From NCBI GenBank assembly GCA_002402585.1, contig DHGC01000051.1, positions 21,841-33,872 of the forward strand: a stretch of DNA of 12,032 nt. The letters are read 5' to 3'. The notes beneath the pieces were generated by a model. It did not search any database. It saw nothing but the letters and a program-made list of their open reading frames with translations, and was not told the DNA's origin. A program made the translations under genes and the position numbers. This DNA is from Erysipelotrichaceae bacterium UBA4808. GTDB taxonomy: Bacteria; Bacillota_I; Bacilli_A; Erysipelotrichales; Erysipelotrichaceae. This document shows positions 6,614 through 12,032 of the stretch, one piece after another. Position 1 is the first letter of the stretch; each line of letters begins with the position of its first letter.

Positions 6614-6640
6614 TTAGCACTTGATAGTCTAGAGTGCTAA
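6614..6640 (+). promoter_or_regulatory. CIRCE operator 2 (HrcA site)
   Basis: TTAGCACTT-N9-GAGTGCTAA is a second CIRCE with one mismatch, located just after the predicted transcription start and before the RBS. As part of the leader RNA it can also form a stem. Confidence 0.95.
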
Positions 6641-6658
6641 AGAAAAGGAGGAAATGTT

Positions 6659-7063
6659 ATGCGAAACACTTTAATGAGACGACCTACGACTTCACTTTTA
6701 GATGACTTCTTCAATGATGAATTCTTCTTGCCAAACATTGCAAACAATGCCCATCTTGATGTTTATCAAGAAGAGGATAAATATGTTGTGGAAGTCGATC
6801 TCCCAGGTTATAAGAAAGAAGAAATCCATATTTCTTATAACAACGATTTGTTGACGATCAAGGCGGAACATCAAGAAGAAAACGAAGAGAACAATAAGAA
6901 ATACATCTATCGTTCAAGAACCTGTTCCAATTACACACGTCAGATTCGTTTCAACAACATCGATCATGGCAAAATCGATGCGAAGTTTGAAGAAGGTGTC
7001 TTAAAAGTATGTCTACCGATTCGTGGTGAACACGAAGAAGTGAAACGTATCGAAGTCAAGTAA
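6659..7063 (+). CDS. Hsp20 / small heat shock protein
   Basis: This encodes a 134-residue ATP-independent holdase chaperone of the alpha-crystallin family. After a short N-terminal arm the alpha-crystallin domain runs from about residue 31 to 122. It includes VEVDLPGYKKEEI (44-56), the DLLTIKAE strand (63-70) and the hallmark GVLKVCLPI (113-121). The C-terminal IEV (131-133) resembles the I-x-I/V oligomerisation motif. AAGGAGG (6645-6651) lies before the ATG; the out-of-frame ATG at 6654 is ignored. Transcription is from a promoter flanked by two CIRCE elements, so it should be derepressed on heat or protein-folding stress through HrcA. It is monocistronic, closed by a terminator overlapping its stop codon. 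Confidence 0.97.
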   Translation: MRNTLMRRPTTSLLDDFFNDEFFLPNIANNAHLDVYQEEDKYVVEVDLPGYKKEEIHISYNNDLLTIKAEHQEENEENNKKYIYRSRTCSNYTRQIRFNNIDHGKIDAKFEEGVLKVCLPIRGEHEEVKRIEVK

Positions 7064-7086
7064 GCGCTAAAAACGCTTACTTTTTT
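7060..7086 (+). terminator. Intrinsic terminator of hsp20
   Basis: GTAAGCG (7060-7066) pairs with CGCTTAC (7074-7080) around a 7-nt loop and is followed by TTTTTT. The stem includes the stop codon. Confidence 0.93.
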
Positions 7087-7111
7087 AGTTGCTTGACTTG
7101 TGTATCGTGGC

Positions 7112-7133
7112 TAATGATGTTAAATTGTCATTA
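7112..7133. repeat. Inverted repeat upstream of the FNR-like gene
   Basis: TAATGA (7112-7117) and TCATTA (7128-7133) form an inverted repeat with a 10-nt AT-rich centre, upstream of the Crp/Fnr-type site. It could be a second operator or part of a promoter region; TTGTCA at 7125-7130 is a possible -35. Evidence is weak. Confidence 0.3.
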
Positions 7134-7143
7134 AGCAATATTT

Positions 7144-7159
7144 TGTGATGTATGTTACA
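7144..7159 (+). promoter_or_regulatory. Crp/Fnr-type operator upstream of the FNR-like gene
   Basis: TGTGA-TGTATG-TTACA fits the TGTGA-N6-TCACA consensus used by CRP and by Firmicutes Fnr with one mismatch. Its centre is 30 nt before the start codon of the regulator gene, so it probably overlaps or follows the promoter, suggesting autoregulation (more likely repression). I could not fix a -10 box with confidence. Confidence 0.6.
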
Positions 7160-7181
7160 TAAATAGATAAGGAGTCGAAGT

Positions 7182-7859
7182 ATGGAAAGTTGTGCACAGT
7201 GTCAAGCGCCCATCTGTATCAGTCACTTAAGTTTATTCAAACGTTTAAGTAAGAATCAGCGCACCAAAGTTGTCAATCATGTCATTCGTTATACCCTGAA
7301 AAAAGGGGACGTTTTTTTGAATGAAGGGGATGATTTATCACAGTTCATCATTATTTCACGTGGTCGCTTCAGAGCTTTTAGAAATAATGAAGAAGGTAAG
7401 ACCAAAGTCGTTCAGTATTTGAAGACAGGGGACTTTATTGGACAAGAAAGCTTGTTTGATAAAACAGAGATCCCATATACGCTTGAAGCCATCGAATCCG
7501 CCGCACTCTGTACGATTCCTGCGCATACGATGCACGAACTGATTCAGAGTGAGCCAGAAATCGGCTTTGCGATTCTCAGTGAGTTGAGCGCAAAAGTCAA
7601 TGTATTGGAGAAAGAGCTAGCAACGGTTCATTTGGAAAGCTTGGAAGTACGTTTGATGAATCTTTTGCAACAACTGAGCCAAGACTATGGCGTGGAAGAA
7701 GCTGAAGGGACGCTTTTACATAATCCAATGAGTCAGGATGATATGGCGATGCGTTTGGGTGTGAGTCGGGAGAGTGTCAATCGCAAACTCAAACAACTTG
7801 AAAAAGAAGAACGAATTGCGTTATTGCCTAAGAAACAAATATATATTCATAAAATGTGA
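7182..7859 (+). CDS. FNR-like Crp/Fnr-family regulator with N-terminal Cys cluster
   Basis: This encodes a 225-residue DNA-binding regulator. The N-terminus is ESCAQCQAPIC: C4-x2-C7-x4-C12. Together with C110, which sits after the cyclic-nucleotide-like beta-roll, it reproduces the ligand layout of FNR proteins (E. coli C20, C23, C29 and C122) and so predicts an oxygen- or NO-labile [4Fe-4S] cluster. The sensor beta-roll spans about residues 17-120 (KKGDVFLNEGDDLSQFIIISRG). A dimerisation helix covers about 125-165. The HTH is at about 184-210 (MSQDDMAMRLGVSRESVNRK). AAGGAG (7169-7174) precedes the ATG. A TGTGA-N6-TTACA operator lies upstream, and a second operator overlaps its stop codon and faces the DUF438/PAS gene. 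B. subtilis Fnr carries its cluster C-terminally, so this is the other architecture. The cluster itself is inferred. Confidence 0.93.
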   Translation: MESCAQCQAPICISHLSLFKRLSKNQRTKVVNHVIRYTLKKGDVFLNEGDDLSQFIIISRGRFRAFRNNEEGKTKVVQYLKTGDFIGQESLFDKTEIPYTLEAIESAALCTIPAHTMHELIQSEPEIGFAILSELSAKVNVLEKELATVHLESLEVRLMNLLQQLSQDYGVEEAEGTLLHNPMSQDDMAMRLGVSRESVNRKLKQLEKEERIALLPKKQIYIHKM

Positions 7860-7870
7860 CAAATGTCACT
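7855..7870 (+). promoter_or_regulatory. Crp/Fnr-type operator at -41.5 of the DUF438 gene promoter (also a weak hairpin)
   Basis: TGTGA-CAAATG-TCACT matches TGTGA-N6-TCACA at all but the last base. Its centre lies between 7862 and 7863. With an extended -10 at 7889-7897 the predicted start is about 7904, placing the operator at -41.5, the class II activation position. The TGA of TGTGA is the stop codon of the regulator gene. The same bases (GTGAC-AAAT-GTCAC, then TTTTTATTT) could also form a short terminator hairpin for the regulator. Confidence 0.7.
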
Positions 7871-7888
7871 TTTTATTTACACTTTTTG

Positions 7889-7897
7889 TGCTAAAAT
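7889..7897 (+). promoter_or_regulatory. Extended -10 of the DUF438 gene promoter
   Basis: TG-C-TAAAAT is an extended -10 element. No good -35 stands 17 nt upstream, as expected for an activator-dependent promoter. The leader would be short: the predicted start is next to GGAGG at 7905-7909. Confidence 0.55.
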
Positions 7898-7917
7898 GAA
7901 AAATGGAGGATTGAATA

Positions 7918-9093
7918 ATGAGTGAACTGATTGATAACCAAAGTAAACGTCAAGATAAATTGAAAGATTTAATCAAACGTTTGCATCGTGGTGAAGACCG
8001 TGCAACGGTTGAAGCCGAATTTAAAAAAGATTTTGCCTATGTAACCGGTGCAGAGATTGCTCAAATGGAATATAACCTTGTTCAAGAAGGTGTGAGTGTC
8101 GAAGAAATTCAAAGTCTATGTGATGTACATGCATCTTTGTTTTCAGGATCGGTCCAAGATTTACACAGTGACAAGGTCACGATGAATCCTGTGGATATTT
8201 TTGAAGAAGAGAATGTCGAGTATAGCCAATTGGTTGAAGAAGCATTGAAGTTCAAGCAATATACCAACCATCGCTTAGATATCGTTAAAGAAGCTTTAAG
8301 TGAAATGCTAGAAGCATTCAAGACAGTTGGGGCGCATTATGCTAAGAAAGAAAACATCTTCTTTCCATTCTTAGAAAAGAATGGAATTGAAACGATTCCT
8401 CAAGTCATGTGGGGTGTGGACAATGATATCCGTACATCCATCAAGACAGCTGAAGAAGCACTGAACACAAGCAATGATGTCCAATACATCATCAGAATGT
8501 TCTATGAAATGGTGGACATGGTTAAAGAAATGATCACCAAGGAGAATAATATTCTCTTTCCATTGCTTAAGGAACAGTTGACGGAAGAAGATCTCAAACA
8601 GATCGGTCAAATGCTAAGCAATCCAGATGCGACTGTATACATTGAAAAAACAGATGATACAGAAGGCTATTCCATCGACAATATCGAGGGTAATATTCCA
8701 ATGAGCATGGGGGTTTTAAGTGCGGTTGAGGCGAACGCAATCTTCAATACAGTACCTTTCGATATGACCTTCGTGGATGCGGATAATAAAGTTAAGTTTG
8801 TGACACAAGGTAAGGAGCGTATCTTTGATCGCCCGGCTTCAGTCATTGGACGACCTGTACATCTTTGTCATCCACCACAGAGTGTGCATGTGGTCATGAA
8901 GATTGTGGACCAATTGCGCAGTGGTGAGAAAGATCATGAAGATTTCTGGATCAACCTACGTGGGAAGATGGTTCACATTCGCTACTATGCAGTGCGTGAT
9001 GAAAAAGGCGTGTTCCTAGGGACTTTGGAAGTGACACAGGATATCGGTGAGATTCGAGCACTTGAAGGTGAAAAACGATTGATGTCAGAATAA
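7918..9093 (+). CDS. DUF438 / hemerythrin-like / PAS domain protein
   Basis: This encodes a 391-residue cytoplasmic protein with three parts. Residues about 8-85 are a DUF438 domain (LKDLIKRLHRGED, then SVEEIQSLCDVHASLFSGS). Residues about 90-225 are a helical hemerythrin-like region with HYAKKENIFFPFLEK (140-154), VMWGVDNDIR (163-172) and ITKENNILFPLL (206-217). Residues about 270-378 are a PAS domain with TQGKERIFDRPASVIGRPV and the block HLCHPPQSVHVVMKIV. The family's usual HPVH-type start of the helical domain reads NPVD here (N90), so a metal ligand may be lost. It is probably a sensor of oxygen, NO or redox state, but no output domain is present and its molecular role is unknown. GGAGG precedes the ATG. 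It follows the FNR-like regulator and probably depends on it. Confidence 0.92.
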   Translation: MSELIDNQSKRQDKLKDLIKRLHRGEDRATVEAEFKKDFAYVTGAEIAQMEYNLVQEGVSVEEIQSLCDVHASLFSGSVQDLHSDKVTMNPVDIFEEENVEYSQLVEEALKFKQYTNHRLDIVKEALSEMLEAFKTVGAHYAKKENIFFPFLEKNGIETIPQVMWGVDNDIRTSIKTAEEALNTSNDVQYIIRMFYEMVDMVKEMITKENNILFPLLKEQLTEEDLKQIGQMLSNPDATVYIEKTDDTEGYSIDNIEGNIPMSMGVLSAVEANAIFNTVPFDMTFVDADNKVKFVTQGKERIFDRPASVIGRPVHLCHPPQSVHVVMKIVDQLRSGEKDHEDFWINLRGKMVHIRYYAVRDEKGVFLGTLEVTQDIGEIRALEGEKRLMSE

Positions 9094-9121
9094 CGATGCA
9101 AAGCGCATCGTTATTTTTTTC
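9089..9121 (+). terminator. Intrinsic terminator of the DUF438 gene
   Basis: AATAACGATGC (9089-9099) pairs over 11 bp with GCATCGTTATT (9105-9115) around a 5-nt loop and is followed by a run of T. It includes the stop codon. Confidence 0.94.
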
Positions 9122-9130
9122 TCCTTACGG

Positions 9131-9136
9131 TATAAT
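9131..9136 (+). promoter_or_regulatory. -10 box of the kinase/oxidoreductase operon
   Basis: A perfect TATAAT lies 18 nt before the start codon at 9155. The -35 position falls inside the preceding terminator and has no recognisable hexamer. Confidence 0.5.
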
Positions 9137-9154
9137 AGGTGTAGGTGATAAAAT

Positions 9155-10048
9155 ATGCGGATAATTGCGATTGATGCGGGTGGAACGAAAGCACGTTTTG
9201 CCTTGTATGATGAGAATGGTGTGGAATTGAAGCGTTTGGAACACCCATCGCTTCATCCTTTGCAGATTGGTTATGCTCAAATGGCTTCCGCCTTAAGGGT
9301 GGGTGTTGATGCGGTACGCGATGATGAAACGGTTGACTTCATCAGTTTTGGTTTGGCCGGGTATGGTCAGAACCAAGAAATACGAACATCCATTGAAACC
9401 GCAATCCATCATAAATTTCCATTCGAACGCTATTGTATTCAGAGTGATGTGGATTGTGCATTGATGGCTGCACTTAAAGGTCAAGATGGTTTGATGCTTA
9501 TTGCCGGAACGGGTTCCATTGCTTTGGCAAGCTATCAAGGTCAACGTCATCGTGTCGGAGGTTGGGGATACTGGATTGGTGATGAGGGGAGTGCGTTTTG
9601 GATTGGTAAACAAGTTCTGGGCTTGTTTAGTAAGATGGCCGATGGCCGATTGAAGAAGACAGCCCTCTATGATTGTGTCATGGATAGTTTGGTTCTCGAT
9701 GAGCCGAGTGATATGATCAAGATTCTGAATGATCACCCACGGCCTAAAGAAGCTATCGCAGCTTTGGCAAGGGTTTGTTATCTTGCCGCAAGCAAGAAGG
9801 ATAAGCACGCAATCCACTGTTTCAAGATGGCAGCCAAAGAGCTTGCCTTGCATATCGAAACCAGTTTGAATATGCATCCAGATTTGAATCGTGTTCGTTT
9901 AGCCGGTGGGGTTTTTGAGGCAAAGGAATTCGTCTTGGATCCCTTGATTAAGTATTTGGATCCAAGTTTAGATATTACGTTGAGTGAAGATACGCCTTTA
10001 TTTGGGGCTTATCTGATTGGTAAACAGAAAGAAGGAGCACAAGTATGA
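9155..10048 (+). CDS. BadF/BadG-type ATPase, N-acetylglucosamine kinase-like
   Basis: This encodes a 297-residue ASKHA-fold kinase resembling N-acetylglucosamine kinases of the BadF/BadG/BcrA/BcrD family. The phosphate-1 loop is IDAGGTKARFAL (6-17), and SDVD at 97-100 lies in the expected sugar/catalytic region. The phosphate-2 loop is IAGTGSIAL (116-124). GGWGYWIGDEGSAFWIG (135-151) is the family's most characteristic block, and the adenosine motif is LAGGVF (249-254). It has no metal-binding CxGCG cysteine cluster of ROK kinases. It likely phosphorylates an amino sugar or related hexosamine-type substrate using ATP; the substrate is inferred from the family. A weak AGGTGA serves as RBS. The stop overlaps the next gene's start by 4 nt (ATGA), which indicates translational coupling. 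Confidence 0.9.
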   Translation: MRIIAIDAGGTKARFALYDENGVELKRLEHPSLHPLQIGYAQMASALRVGVDAVRDDETVDFISFGLAGYGQNQEIRTSIETAIHHKFPFERYCIQSDVDCALMAALKGQDGLMLIAGTGSIALASYQGQRHRVGGWGYWIGDEGSAFWIGKQVLGLFSKMADGRLKKTALYDCVMDSLVLDEPSDMIKILNDHPRPKEAIAALARVCYLAASKKDKHAIHCFKMAAKELALHIETSLNMHPDLNRVRLAGGVFEAKEFVLDPLIKYLDPSLDITLSEDTPLFGAYLIGKQKEGAQV

Positions 10049-10950
10049 GAATCGGAGTCTTAGGCATTGGGGATATTGCGAAAAAAGCTTATCTCCCTGT
10101 TTTGGCGAATGTAAAGGATGTACAAGTTATACCGTGTACGCGTAATGCGGATACCTTGAAAGAAGTCATGGATCACTATCATTTGAGTGAGGGTTATACG
10201 GATGTGGATGAGTTCTTACGTCAGCCTTTAGATGGGGTTTATGTGACGGCTGCGACATCTGCTCACTACGCTTTGTCAATGAAAGTCATCGATGCTGGGA
10301 TTCCACTTCATTTGGATAAACCGATTTCATTGGATTATACCGAGACACAGAATTTGGTTGAATACGCTCAAGCTAAGAATAACTTCTTGATGATTGGTTT
10401 TAATCGACGTTATGTGCCAATTGTAAAGAAAGTTCATGACGAAGGGAAACCAGACATCGTCATTTATCAAAAGAATCGCGACATGCATCCCGATAATCTA
10501 AGACGTTTCATTGTGGAAGACTTTGTGCATGTGGTGGATACGACGCGTTATTTACTCCAGGATGAAATCGTGGAACTTCGAGTCCATGGTAAAAAAGAAG
10601 GGGATACATTGATTCATGTGGTGGTGAATATGATCACACCAAGCAATCAAGGGATCTTAATCATGAACTATCTCAATGGCGTCACGGAGGAAATCATTGA
10701 GGTCTCGCATCCACATAAGAAATCCATCATTCGTAATCTCGCTCAACTTGAAGTCTATGATCACAGTGATTTCATCAAGAAGTCTGAAAGTGATTGGATT
10801 CCTACCTTGAAGAAACGTGGATTTGAAGATTTACGCGATGCGTTCTTGAATGCACTTAAAACAAAAGCACCGAGTCCCATTGATGGGCTCGATGCCTTAC
10901 GCACACATCAATTGTGTGAAGAAATCGTTACGAAATTAGAATCTCAATGA
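10045..10950 (+). CDS. Gfo/Idh/MocA family oxidoreductase
   Basis: This encodes a 301-residue NAD(P)-dependent sugar-type dehydrogenase. The N-terminal Rossmann motif is GVLGIGDIA (4-12). The conserved lysine motif, usually EKP, reads DKP (91-93; K92) in HLDKPISLDY. FNRRYVP (119-125) is typical of the family. DFVHVVDTTRYL (159-170) supplies the family's conserved His/Asp (H162, D165). AAGGAG at 10032-10037 lies inside the kinase gene just before this ATG. Coupling with an amino-sugar-type kinase suggests joint catabolism or salvage of a sugar derivative, but no transporter or hydrolase is nearby to identify it. The length is somewhat short but normal for this subgroup. Confidence 0.93.
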   Translation: MRIGVLGIGDIAKKAYLPVLANVKDVQVIPCTRNADTLKEVMDHYHLSEGYTDVDEFLRQPLDGVYVTAATSAHYALSMKVIDAGIPLHLDKPISLDYTETQNLVEYAQAKNNFLMIGFNRRYVPIVKKVHDEGKPDIVIYQKNRDMHPDNLRRFIVEDFVHVVDTTRYLLQDEIVELRVHGKKEGDTLIHVVVNMITPSNQGILIMNYLNGVTEEIIEVSHPHKKSIIRNLAQLEVYDHSDFIKKSESDWIPTLKKRGFEDLRDAFLNALKTKAPSPIDGLDALRTHQLCEEIVTKLESQ

Positions 10951-10961
10951 GGTTCTTTTTT
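10938..10961 (+). terminator. Intrinsic terminator of the kinase/oxidoreductase operon
   Basis: AGAATCTC (10938-10945) pairs with GAGGTTCT (10949-10956), with one G-T pair and a 3-nt loop, and runs into TTTTTT. The stop codon lies in the loop/stem. It reaches the last codon of the convergent uppP; on the minus strand it has no U-tract. Confidence 0.75.
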
Positions 10962-11769
10962 ATACGATCAGTAGGACTAAAACCACGATTGCTAAGCCAA
11001 TGCGATAATACGCAAAGAAAGTGAAATCATGTTTACGAACATAATCCATCAAGAAACGAATGACGAACATTGAAACGACAAAAGCCGTCACAAAGCCTAA
11101 GCCTAAGACCGACCACTCGAGTGTGGACCAGATGAAGCCTGCTTTCATCAACTTCAAGAAGCTCGCCCCAAACATAACGGGGATGGCTAAGAAGAAGGAG
11201 AACTCAGCCGCGACGGTTCGATTTAAGCCTAACCAGATGGCACCTAAGATGGTGGCACCACTGCGCGATGTGCCTGGAATCAAGGCAAGCATTTGAAAGA
11301 GGCCAATGATCAATGCGTCCTTATAGGTTATTTTTAACAAGCTGTTTTTCGGATGGTCTTTTACGTTGCGTTCAATCCAAATGAACCAAAAACCAAAGAC
11401 GATCAAGGTTACGACAATAACGATGGGCTTATACAGAACCGTATCGATCACATCATCCCATAAGATGCCAACGATACCTGCAGGTACGCTGGCGATCAAA
11501 ATCTTAACCCACAAAAGTAAGGTGTTGTGTCGATGTGCTTTGCTTTCTCGAAACGGAAAGAGTTTTGGGAAAAATAAGATCACAACAGCTAAAATAGAAC
11601 CAAGTTGTATCAACACAAAAAAGAGATTGACGAACGCGGGTGTAAATGCAAAGGGGAACCAATGTTCAAACAGAATCATATGACCTGTAGAACTGATGGG
11701 CAACCATTCAGTGATACCCTGGATAATGCCTAAAATCAATGCTTTAAGGAGCTCTAATATTGGATTCAT
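10960..11769 (-). CDS. uppP: Undecaprenyl-diphosphatase UppP (BacA)
   Basis: This encodes a 269-residue integral membrane enzyme that dephosphorylates undecaprenyl diphosphate to recycle the lipid carrier for peptidoglycan and other wall polymers; high levels give bacitracin resistance. The two signature regions are intact: Q17-x3-E21 followed by PISSTGH (24-30), and PGTSRSG (165-171) with the catalytic arginine R169. About seven to eight hydrophobic helices cover most of the protein, and the length is usual for the family. GAGG precedes the ATG on the minus strand. An extended -10 promoter lies just upstream, so it is monocistronic. It converges on the Gfo/Idh/MocA gene with a gap of 9 nt, and I see no U-tract terminator of its own. 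Confidence 0.97.
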   Translation of the reverse strand: MNPILELLKALILGIIQGITEWLPISSTGHMILFEHWFPFAFTPAFVNLFFVLIQLGSILAVVILFFPKLFPFRESKAHRHNTLLLWVKILIASVPAGIVGILWDDVIDTVLYKPIVIVVTLIVFGFWFIWIERNVKDHPKNSLLKITYKDALIIGLFQMLALIPGTSRSGATILGAIWLGLNRTVAAEFSFFLAIPVMFGASFLKLMKAGFIWSTLEWSVLGLGFVTAFVVSMFVIRFLMDYVRKHDFTFFAYYRIGLAIVVLVLLIV

Positions 11770-11787
11770 AATAACCTCACCGCTTTA

Positions 11788-11796
11788 ATTATAGCA
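11788..11796 (-). promoter_or_regulatory. Extended -10 promoter of uppP
   Basis: On the minus strand TG-C-TATAAT is a perfect extended -10, about 18 nt before the uppP ATG. A matching -35 is weak. Confidence 0.65.
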
Positions 11797-11855
11797 TCAT
11801 CGTGTCTTGGTTTTGGGCAATTATCACGTACTTGTGGCATAATAACATAGAAAAA

Positions 11856-11916
11856 GGAGAAATTAACTATTATAAATCAAGAGGAAGAACAGAAGAATTT
11901 TAAAAAGATGATTTAG
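11856..11916 (+). other. RBS followed by a degenerate short reading frame
   Basis: AAAGGAG ends at 11859. Nine nt later a frame opens with ATT instead of ATG (11869) and reads INQEEEQKNFKKMI before TAG at 11914-11916. It could be the 5' remnant of a lost gene, or a very short peptide with a rare ATT start. I see no intact gene between uppP and the right end of the window. Confidence 0.25.
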
Positions 11917-11955
11917 ACGTAGAAAAAACGCATCCCATTGGACACTTTTTTTGAA

Positions 11956-12005
11956 ATTTTGATTCTGAGCATAAAATGGCTACCTCATTTTAGCGAAATC
12001 AAAAT
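11956..12005. repeat. Long nested hairpin near the right edge
   Basis: ATTTTGATT (11956-11964) pairs with AATCAAAAT (11997-12005). Inside it, GC-A-TAAAATG (11969-11978) pairs with CATTTTA-GC (11986-11994), with one bulged A and a GCTACCT loop. No U-tract follows. It is preceded by TGGACACTTTTTT (11939-11951). It could be an untranslated RNA structure, or a subterminal inverted repeat of a mobile element that continues beyond the window. Confidence 0.45.
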
Positions 12006-12032
12006 CGAGATTGTGAACTTCTAAATGATAAA

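Noticed and set aside
9293..9877. A 194-codon open frame on the minus strand inside the kinase gene.
   Set aside because: It runs opposite a clear kinase, has no family features and no supported start, so it is a shadow of the real frame.
11366..11683. A 105-codon plus-strand frame opposite uppP.
   Set aside because: uppP has intact catalytic motifs on the other strand; the plus-strand frame has no RBS or recognisable domain.
1..12032. CRISPR arrays, toxin-antitoxin pairs, phage modules or restriction systems.
   Set aside because: No regularly spaced direct repeats and no genes of these types were found on either strand.

Overview
The window looks like a chromosomal segment of a low-to-moderate GC member of the Bacillota. 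Evidence for this is the AGGAGG-type ribosome binding sites, CIRCE operators, short intrinsic terminators with U-tracts, and the protein families present. An Erysipelotrichia-like organism is my best guess from gene content and protein style, but nothing here proves it. The region is gene-dense and looks like core genome. I see no CRISPR array or phage module, and only a doubtful hint of an insertion-sequence end at the far right.

Layout. 1-486: a tRNA-Gly(CCC) followed 20 nt later by a small unknown protein made of two diverged repeats, then a bidirectional terminator. 525-1809: two minus-strand genes, a cytoplasmic lectin/glucanase-fold (DUF1080/LamG-like) protein and a histidine-phosphatase family enzyme. 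1884-2809: a decayed minus-strand gene, originally a two-TM sensor with an HD-GYP-type output domain, now carrying several frameshifts and lacking most of the catalytic domain. 2922-5938: a tight three-gene operon with 8 and 11 nt overlaps. It encodes a GlpA-like FAD oxidoreductase with a BFD-type [2Fe-2S] tail, a second FAD/NAD(P) oxidoreductase and a DUF1667 cysteine protein, and is preceded by a Fur-box-like palindrome. 5942-6475: a minus-strand HD-domain hydrolase. 6562-7086: an Hsp20 gene whose promoter lies between two CIRCE elements. 7112-9121: an FNR-like regulator with an N-terminal cysteine cluster, followed by a DUF438/hemerythrin-like/PAS protein. 9131-10961: a two-gene operon of a BadF/NAGK-type sugar kinase and a Gfo/Idh/MocA oxidoreductase. 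10960-11769: minus-strand uppP. 11770-12032: no intact gene, but a degenerate short reading frame and a long hairpin.

How it fits together. The most coherent story is redox/oxygen or NO response. The FNR-like protein has C4-x2-C7-x4-C12 plus C110, the spacing style of FNR iron-sulfur sensors. TGTGA-N6-TCAC(A/T)-type operators lie upstream of its own gene and upstream of the DUF438/PAS gene. The second operator is centred exactly at -41.5 relative to the start predicted from an extended -10, the class II activator position. The three-gene flavoprotein operon may likewise be under a Fur-family regulator. Stress control by HrcA is clear for hsp20.
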